Shown here one piece after another: positions 7,021 through 11,336 of a stretch of 11,336 nt of DNA. The DNA comes from UBA4615 sp035628395. GTDB lineage: Bacteria; Pseudomonadota; Gammaproteobacteria; Burkholderiales; Burkholderiaceae_E. The translations under genes and the position numbers were made by a program. The notes under the pieces are model-generated. The model saw only the letters and a list, made by a program, of their open reading frames with translations. It had not been told where the DNA came from and did no database searches. The stretch lies in NCBI GenBank assembly GCA_035628395.1, contig DASPJX010000137.1:1-11336 (forward strand), written 5' to 3'. Numbering within the stretch: the first letter of the stretch is position 1; every line of letters begins with the position of its first letter.

Positions 7021-7036
7021 GGGCCCGCAGGGGCCC
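7021..7036 (-). terminator. Short hairpin downstream of the thiolase gene
   Basis: GGGCCC (7021-7026) and GGGCCC (7031-7036) surround a 4-base loop and can fold into a 6-bp stem about 15 bases past the thiolase stop. The same bases can also be read as a tandem repeat of GGGCCCGC. No T-run, so this is weak. Confidence 0.3.
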
Positions 7037-7051
7037 GCGCCGCGCCGGTCG

Positions 7052-8230
7052 TCAGAGACGCTCGACGATCGTCACGTTGGCCATGCCGCCGCCCTCGCAC
7101 ATCGTCTGCAGGCCGTAGCGCTTGCCCTGCTTGCGCAGCGCGTGCACGAGCGTGGTCATCAGCTTCGTGCCCGAGCCGCCCAGCGGGTGGCCGAGCGCGA
7201 TCGCGCCGCCGTTGACGTTCATCCGGCCGCGGTCGGCGCCGGTCGCCTTCAGCCACGCGAGCGGCACCGACGCGAAGGCCTCGTTGACCTCGTACAGGTC
7301 GATGTCGTCGATCCTCATGCCGGCCTTCTTCAGCGCGCGCTCGGTCGCGGGCAGCGGCGCCTCGAGCATGATCACCGGGTCGTGGCCGATCAGGCTCATG
7401 TGGTGGATCCGCGCGAGCGGCGTCGCGCCGAGCTGCTTCAGGCCCTTCTCGTTGACGACGAGCACGCCCGAGGCGCCGTCGCAGATCTGGCTCGCGTTGG
7501 CCGCGGTGATCGCGCCGCCTTCCTGCAGCACCTTGACCGAGCCGATGCCGGCGAGGCTCGCGTCGAAGCGGATGCCCTCGTCGATCGTGTGCATCTCGTC
7601 GGACGCGGTGCCGTCGGCGCGGCGCACCGCGACCGGCACGATCTCCTCGGCGAACGCGCCCGCCTTGGTGGCGGCGATCGCGCGCTCGTGGCTCGACAGC
7701 GCGTACGCGTCGAGGTCGTCCTTCGTCAGGCCGTACTTCTTCACCATCATCTCGGCGCCGATGAACTGGCTGAAGTCGGGCCCCGGGTAGCGACGGCGGA
7801 TCTCCTCGCTCATGTAGTGGCCCATGCCGTTCTTGGCGGGCAGCGCCACCGTCGAGCCCATCGGCACGCGGCTCATGCTCTCGACGCCGGCGGCGATCAC
7901 GATGTCGTGCACGCCGGACATCACCGCCTGGGCGGCGAAGTGCAGCGCCTGCTGCGACGAGCCGCACTGGCGGTCGATCGAGGTGCCGGGCACGTGCTCG
8001 GGCAGCTTCGAGGCGAGCACCGCGTTGCGCGCGACGTTGCACGCCTGCTCGCCGATCTGCATCACGTTGCCCATGATCACGTCCTCGACGAGGGCGGGAT
8101 CGCAGCCGCTGCGGTCGACGAGCGCGTTCAGGACCTGCGCGGACAGGTCGACGGGGTGCCAGCCGGACAGCCGGCCGCCCTTGCGGCCGCCGGCGGTGCG
8201 GGCGGCGGCGACGATGAATGCTTCAGCCAT
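7052..8230 (-). CDS. Thiolase, acetyl-CoA C-acyltransferase
   Basis: A complete 392-residue thiolase starting MAEAFIVAAARTAGGRKGGR. The start has AGGAG (8242-8238) 7 bases upstream. Thiolases either cleave 3-ketoacyl-CoA with CoA in beta-oxidation or condense two acyl-CoAs. All catalytic residues are present: nucleophile C89 in SIDRQCGSSQQ, H348 in NGGAIALGHPLGGSGT, C378 in MCEGGGMAN, and the NEAFA motif. Their numbers equal those of the well-studied 392-residue Zoogloea ramigera biosynthetic thiolase. The QCGSSQQAL variant after the nucleophile, and MEAPLPATERALKKAG, are more like the FadA/steroid-type degradative branch than the PhbA branch, so degradation of an acyl chain seems likelier; this is inference. 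It stands alone, convergent with the receptor and divergent from a flavoprotein. It is probably cytoplasmic. Confidence 0.93.
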   Translation of the reverse strand: MAEAFIVAAARTAGGRKGGRLSGWHPVDLSAQVLNALVDRSGCDPALVEDVIMGNVMQIGEQACNVARNAVLASKLPEHVPGTSIDRQCGSSQQALHFAAQAVMSGVHDIVIAAGVESMSRVPMGSTVALPAKNGMGHYMSEEIRRRYPGPDFSQFIGAEMMVKKYGLTKDDLDAYALSSHERAIAATKAGAFAEEIVPVAVRRADGTASDEMHTIDEGIRFDASLAGIGSVKVLQEGGAITAANASQICDGASGVLVVNEKGLKQLGATPLARIHHMSLIGHDPVIMLEAPLPATERALKKAGMRIDDIDLYEVNEAFASVPLAWLKATGADRGRMNVNGGAIALGHPLGGSGTKLMTTLVHALRKQGKRYGLQTMCEGGGMANVTIVERL

Positions 8231-8419
8231 GGGAAATCTCCTGTCTCTCTCGTACGAGGCGTCGGGTTCGACGTCGAGTTTGGCACGAACCCGCGTCGGG
8301 CGTCGCGCCGCGGTGCCGATCCCGGCCGGCTCGCTGCGCTCGGGCACGGCGGTTGCCGACGCCGCCCCCGGCGTCGCGGGCCGGTCCGCGCCGCGGCCGC
8401 CGACCGGAGCCGTAACCGC
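8231..8419. promoter_or_regulatory. Divergent control region between thiolase and flavoprotein genes
   Basis: These 189 bases contain no gene. Near the thiolase end lie three symmetrical elements: the palindrome CTCGTACGAG (8249-8258), the exact inverted repeat CGGGTTCG (8263-8270) with CGAACCCG (8286-8293) around a 15-base spacer, and the palindrome TCGACGTCGA (8268-8277) overlapping its left arm. Such symmetry fits a dimeric repressor such as a TetR-type regulator, a common controller of acyl-CoA genes. No clear -35/-10 pair was found. Confidence 0.45.
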
Positions 8420-9490
8420 ATGACCACCGTCCGAAAGGGCCAGGCGCCCGACAAGCTCGACCGCGAGGCCTTCGGCGAGCGCTACCGCCAGCGCTTCGCC
8501 GATCCGGCCTTCGACGCCGAGCGCGCCTCGATCGCCCGGCTCGAGACGATCGCCTGGCACGCGTACCGCGACGGGCGCAAGGCGCCGCGCACGGCGAAGG
8601 CGGGCCCCGGCTTCGCGGACCCCGGCTACGACCTGTCGGTCGAGTGGATCGAGGCGCGCCGCCGGATCGAGGCCGCGTCGGCCCGGCAGCGCGATCCCGC
8701 GGCGCGGGCGCGCGTGCTGGTCGTCGCCGGCGGCCCGCGCAACGACGGCACCTGCCCCGGCGAGGCGTCGAAGACCTGGCGGCTCGCCCGCCACGCGTGC
8801 GCCGAGGCCGAGGCGGCCGGCGCCGAGACCGACCTCGTCGACCTGAGCCGGCTGACCTCCGAGCCGGGGCTGCACATCCATCCGTGCAAGGGCTGCGCGT
8901 CGACCGCGATGCCGCTGTGCCACTGGCCGTGCAGCTGCTATCCGAACCACGCGACCGGACAGGTCGGGGACTGGATGAACGAGCTGTACGAGCGCTGGAC
9001 GGCCGCGCACGGGGTGATCCTCGTGACCCCGGTGCACTGGTACCAGGCCGCGAGCCCGCTGAAGCTGATGATCGACCGGCTGGTGTGCGCCGACGGCGGC
9101 AACCCCGATCCGTCGAGCACCCACGGCAAGCAGGCCGCGCGCGCGAAGGCGCTCGAGCTCGCCGGCTGGGACTACCCGAGGCACCTGGCCGACCGGCTCT
9201 ACGGCGTCGTCGTGCACGGCGACGTCGACGGCGTGGAGGGCGTGCGCCGCGCGCTGTGCGACTGGCTCGACTGGATGGGGCTCGTGCGCGCCGGCAAGCT
9301 CGCCGCGCTCGGGCGCTACATCGGCTACTGGGAGCCGTACGCGACGAGCCACGACGCGCTCGACGCCGACGGCGCGCTGCACGCCGAGGTCGCGCTCGTC
9401 GCGCGCGCGGTGGTCGCCGGCGTCGCCGAGCGGCGCGCCGGACGGCTGCAGCGGCCCGATCGCGGCCTGCACTCGCCGCGTCCGAAGTGA
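8420..9490 (+). CDS. Flavodoxin-fold NAD(P)H-dependent oxidoreductase with cysteine cluster
   Basis: A 356-residue protein starting MTTVRKGQAPDKLDREAF; GGAG (8406-8409) lies 10 bases upstream. An N-terminal helical extension of about 95 residues precedes a flavodoxin-like domain. That domain has a first strand and phosphate loop VLVVAGGPRNDGTCPG (99-114), a central cysteine-rich segment, then VILVTPVHWYQAASPLKLMI, typical of FMN-binding reductases (FMN_red/flavodoxin_2). The cysteines are C156, C159, C167, C171 and C173 (CxxC-x7-C-x3-C-x-C), sited where iron-sulfur flavoproteins carry their cluster cysteines, but with different spacing. It may therefore bind a cluster or a metal as well as FMN, or form disulfides. 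After about residue 300 the C-terminus is helical and ends in a basic tail. It is divergent from the thiolase, and joint regulation is possible. The substrate is unknown. Confidence 0.82.
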   Translation: MTTVRKGQAPDKLDREAFGERYRQRFADPAFDAERASIARLETIAWHAYRDGRKAPRTAKAGPGFADPGYDLSVEWIEARRRIEAASARQRDPAARARVLVVAGGPRNDGTCPGEASKTWRLARHACAEAEAAGAETDLVDLSRLTSEPGLHIHPCKGCASTAMPLCHWPCSCYPNHATGQVGDWMNELYERWTAAHGVILVTPVHWYQAASPLKLMIDRLVCADGGNPDPSSTHGKQAARAKALELAGWDYPRHLADRLYGVVVHGDVDGVEGVRRALCDWLDWMGLVRAGKLAALGRYIGYWEPYATSHDALDADGALHAEVALVARAVVAGVAERRAGRLQRPDRGLHSPRPK

Positions 9491-9512
9491 GGCGGGCGTG
9501 CCCGCCGCGCGC

Positions 9513-10199
9513 TCAGCGCCGCAGGTCCTCGACGACGGTGCCCGCGCGGGCGAGGTCGGCCTCGTGCGCGGCGTCGCGCCAGGTCTCGGCGAGCCCCGCC
9601 TCGTACCACTCGCGCATCGACGGCAGCGCGAGCAGCCGCTCGACGTACTCGAGCGAGCGCGGCGCGAGCGGCGGCGAGTAGGTCCGCACGCGGAACGCGA
9701 CCGGCGCGTAGAACGCGTCGACCGCGGTGAAGAGCGAGCCCGCGAGGAACGGCCCGCCGAAGCGCTCGAGCCCCTCGCCCCAGAGCGCGTCGAGCCGCGC
9801 GCACTCGCGCGCCAGCGCCGGCGACACCTCGCGCAGCCGCACCCGCACGCCGCAGTTCATCGAGCAGACGTCGCGCAGCGTCGGGAAGCCCGAGTGCATC
9901 TCGGCGGCCGCCGAGCGCGCCCAGGCGCGCGCGCCCGGATCGCGGGGCCAGACGTCGGGCCGGCGCTCGGCGAGCCGCTCGACGATCGCGAGCGAGTCCC
10001 AGACGACGACCCCGTCGTCGACGAGGCACGGCACCTTGCCGGTCGGCGAGAACGCGAGGAACGGGTTCGGCCGGTCGGGCGGCGCGAACGGCACGAGCCG
10101 CTCCTCGAACGGGATCGCGAGCTCGCGCATCAGCACCCACGGGCGCAGCGACCAGGACGAGTAGTTGCGGTTGGCGATGTGGAGGACGGGTGTCGGCAT
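9513..10199 (-). CDS. Glutathione S-transferase family protein
   Basis: A 228-residue cytoplasmic protein starting MPTPVLHIANRNYSSWSLRP. An alternative ATG three codons upstream (10208) would add MRP; neither has a clear ribosome binding site, and the inner one matches the usual family start. The N-terminal thioredoxin-like domain (about 1-80) contains NYSSWSLRPW, with S14/S15 as likely catalytic serine. It also has SPTGKVPCLVDDG with the cis-proline P57, and VVWDSLAI, where D68-S69 replaces the common Glu-Ser that holds the glutathione gamma-glutamyl group. The all-helical C-terminal domain follows (about 90-228). Length is normal for the superfamily. Proteins of this serine type include maleylacetoacetate isomerase-like and detoxifying enzymes; the substrate cannot be told here. 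It is followed by the convergent flavoprotein gene 22 bases away. Confidence 0.9.
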   Translation of the reverse strand: MPTPVLHIANRNYSSWSLRPWVLMRELAIPFEERLVPFAPPDRPNPFLAFSPTGKVPCLVDDGVVVWDSLAIVERLAERRPDVWPRDPGARAWARSAAAEMHSGFPTLRDVCSMNCGVRVRLREVSPALARECARLDALWGEGLERFGGPFLAGSLFTAVDAFYAPVAFRVRTYSPPLAPRSLEYVERLLALPSMREWYEAGLAETWRDAAHEADLARAGTVVEDLRR

Positions 10200-10267
10200 G
10201 GGCCGCATGGTAAGGCACCGGGCCCGGTCCTTGCGGAGCCGTGTCGACTCCCCCGCATGGACGCACG
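10200..10267. promoter_or_regulatory. Short divergent spacer between transferase and antiporter genes
   Basis: Only 68 bases separate the two divergent starts, so their promoters must overlap here or lie within the neighbouring coding region. I see no convincing -35/-10 pair or palindrome. Confidence 0.3.
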
Positions 10268-11336
10268 ATGGACGCCGCCGCCTGGGCCCTGATCGTCGGA
10301 GCGCTGATGATCGTCATGGGCCTGACGAGCTCGGCGCTGAAGCACCTGCCGCTCAGCACGGCCATGCTGTACCTGCCGGTCGGCGTGGCGATCGGGCCGG
10401 GCGGGCTCGGCCTGCTCGACCTCGACCCGGTGCGCGACGCGAAGCTGCTCGAGCACCTGAGCGAGGTGGTCGTGCTGGTGTCGCTGTTCACGGTGGGGCT
10501 GAAGCTCGCGGTGCCGCTGTCCGACCCGCGCTGGCGGCTGCCGCTGCGGCTCGCGACGACGTCGATGGTGGTCACCGTCGGCCTGATCACCCTGGCGGGG
10601 CTCGCCATCGGCCTGCCGCTCGGCGCCGCGATCCTGCTGGGCGCGATCCTCTCGCCGACCGATCCGGTGCTGGCGTCCGACGTCCAGGTCTCCGATCCGC
10701 ACGACCGCGACCGGCTGCGCGTGTCGCTGACCGGCGAGGGCGGGCTGAACGACGGCACCGCGTTCCCGTTCGTGATGCTCGGGCTCGGGCTGCTCGGGCT
10801 GCACGAGCTGGGCGACTTCGGCCTGCGCTGGGTCGGCGTCGACGTGCTGTGGGCGAGCGCCGCCGGGCTGGGCTCCGGCGCGCTGCTCGGCACGCTCGTG
10901 GGCCGCGGGGTGCTGTACCTGCGGCGGCGCCACGCGCAGGCGGTCGGCCACGACGACTTCCTGTCGCTCGGCCTGATCGCGCTGTCGTACGGCGTCGCGG
11001 TCACGATCTCGGGCTACGGCTTCCTCGCGGTGTTCGCCGCCGGCGTCGCGGTGCGCCGCGTCGAGCGCGCCGAGACCGAGGCGTCGCGGCACCGGACCGA
11101 GGCGCAGGCCCCCGAGCCGGAGCCCGAGGAGATCGTCGAGCAGTCGCTGACGAATCCGGAGCCGCCGGTGCCTGCCGACCACATCGCCACGCACCCGTCC
11201 CACGCGCCGGCGTTCATGGCGCGCGCGATGCTCGGCTCGAACGAGCAGATCGACCGGATCGGCGAGCTCGCCGCGGTCGTGACGGTGGGCGCGATGCTCT
11301 GGACGATCGACCTGTCGCTGGTGCCGTGGTGGTTCG
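10268..11336 (+). CDS. NhaP-type cation:proton antiporter, C-terminus cut by window end
   Basis: The frame opens at ATG 10268 and runs off the window after 356 codons without a stop. The protein begins MDAAAWALIVGALMIVMGL, an immediate transmembrane helix, and continues as a series of hydrophobic segments. CPA1 (NhaP/NHE) signatures are clear: LSPTDPVLASDVQV (S129, T131, D132) and GEGGLNDGTAFPF with the N161-D162 pair, the ion-binding Asn-Asp motif of electroneutral exchangers. It exchanges Na+ or K+ for H+ across the inner membrane. A charged, proline-rich cytoplasmic loop of roughly 65 residues (about 263-330, with EPEPEE) interrupts the membrane part after GVAVRRVER. The hydrophobic segments resume with AAVVTVGAMLWTIDLSLVPW. 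The ribosome binding site is weak; a second ATG at 10257 is out of frame. Confidence 0.88.
   Translation, partial: MDAAAWALIVGALMIVMGLTSSALKHLPLSTAMLYLPVGVAIGPGGLGLLDLDPVRDAKLLEHLSEVVVLVSLFTVGLKLAVPLSDPRWRLPLRLATTSMVVTVGLITLAGLAIGLPLGAAILLGAILSPTDPVLASDVQVSDPHDRDRLRVSLTGEGGLNDGTAFPFVMLGLGLLGLHELGDFGLRWVGVDVLWASAAGLGSGALLGTLVGRGVLYLRRRHAQAVGHDDFLSLGLIALSYGVAVTISGYGFLAVFAAGVAVRRVERAETEASRHRTEAQAPEPEPEEIVEQSLTNPEPPVPADHIATHPSHAPAFMARAMLGSNEQIDRIGELAAVVTVGAMLWTIDLSLVPWWF

Noticed and set aside
8231..9472. Thiolase frame open far upstream (to 9472), and the flavoprotein frame open upstream to 7142.
   Set aside because: Both extensions run antisense to the other gene; clear starts with family-typical N-termini exist at 8230 and 8420.
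1..11336. CRISPR arrays, tRNA or rRNA genes, insertion sequences, phage genes, toxin-antitoxin or defence systems.
   Set aside because: None seen on either strand; no spaced repeat array, no cloverleaf and no transposase or integrase motifs.

Overview
The window is a very GC-rich stretch of bacterial chromosome. It carries no rRNA, tRNA, CRISPR array, transposase or integrase. The outer-membrane TonB-dependent receptor, the lipoprotein with a Gram-negative style lipobox and the other gene families point to a Gram-negative proteobacterium. A GC-rich Burkholderiales member is my best guess; a GC-rich gammaproteobacterium is also possible. Very high GC makes long antisense reading frames common, and these were discarded.

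Layout. (1) 1-245: the 3' end of an RskA-type anti-sigma factor on the + strand. (2) 357-4595: a tight four-gene operon on the - strand. In transcription order it encodes a DUF4331 exported protein, a 94-residue lipoprotein, a membrane-anchored TPR protein and a HupE/UreJ-family membrane protein with an EF-hand loop in its periplasmic part. (3) 4838-6937: a TonB-dependent outer-membrane receptor, divergent from that operon across a 242-base control region. (4) 7052-8230: a thiolase on the - strand, convergent with the receptor; the gap holds three strong hairpins. (5) 8420-9490: a flavodoxin-fold oxidoreductase with an unusual cysteine cluster, divergent from the thiolase. (6) 9513-10199: a glutathione S-transferase family protein on the - strand. 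(7) 10268 to the window end: a truncated NhaP-type Na+/H+ (or K+/H+) antiporter, divergent from the transferase.

The most interesting part is blocks 2 and 3. Five adjacent genes encode products predicted to span the whole envelope: outer-membrane receptor, exported DUF4331 protein, lipoprotein, anchored TPR protein and polytopic inner-membrane HupE-like protein. The operon genes are separated by 11, 2 and -4 bases, which suggests coupled translation. Acidic EF-hand-like loops occur in two of the products and a histidine cluster sits in the receptor plug. I infer an undescribed transport system, possibly for a metal ion or metal complex; its substrate cannot be read from the sequence. The rest of the window looks like ordinary housekeeping or accessory metabolism.
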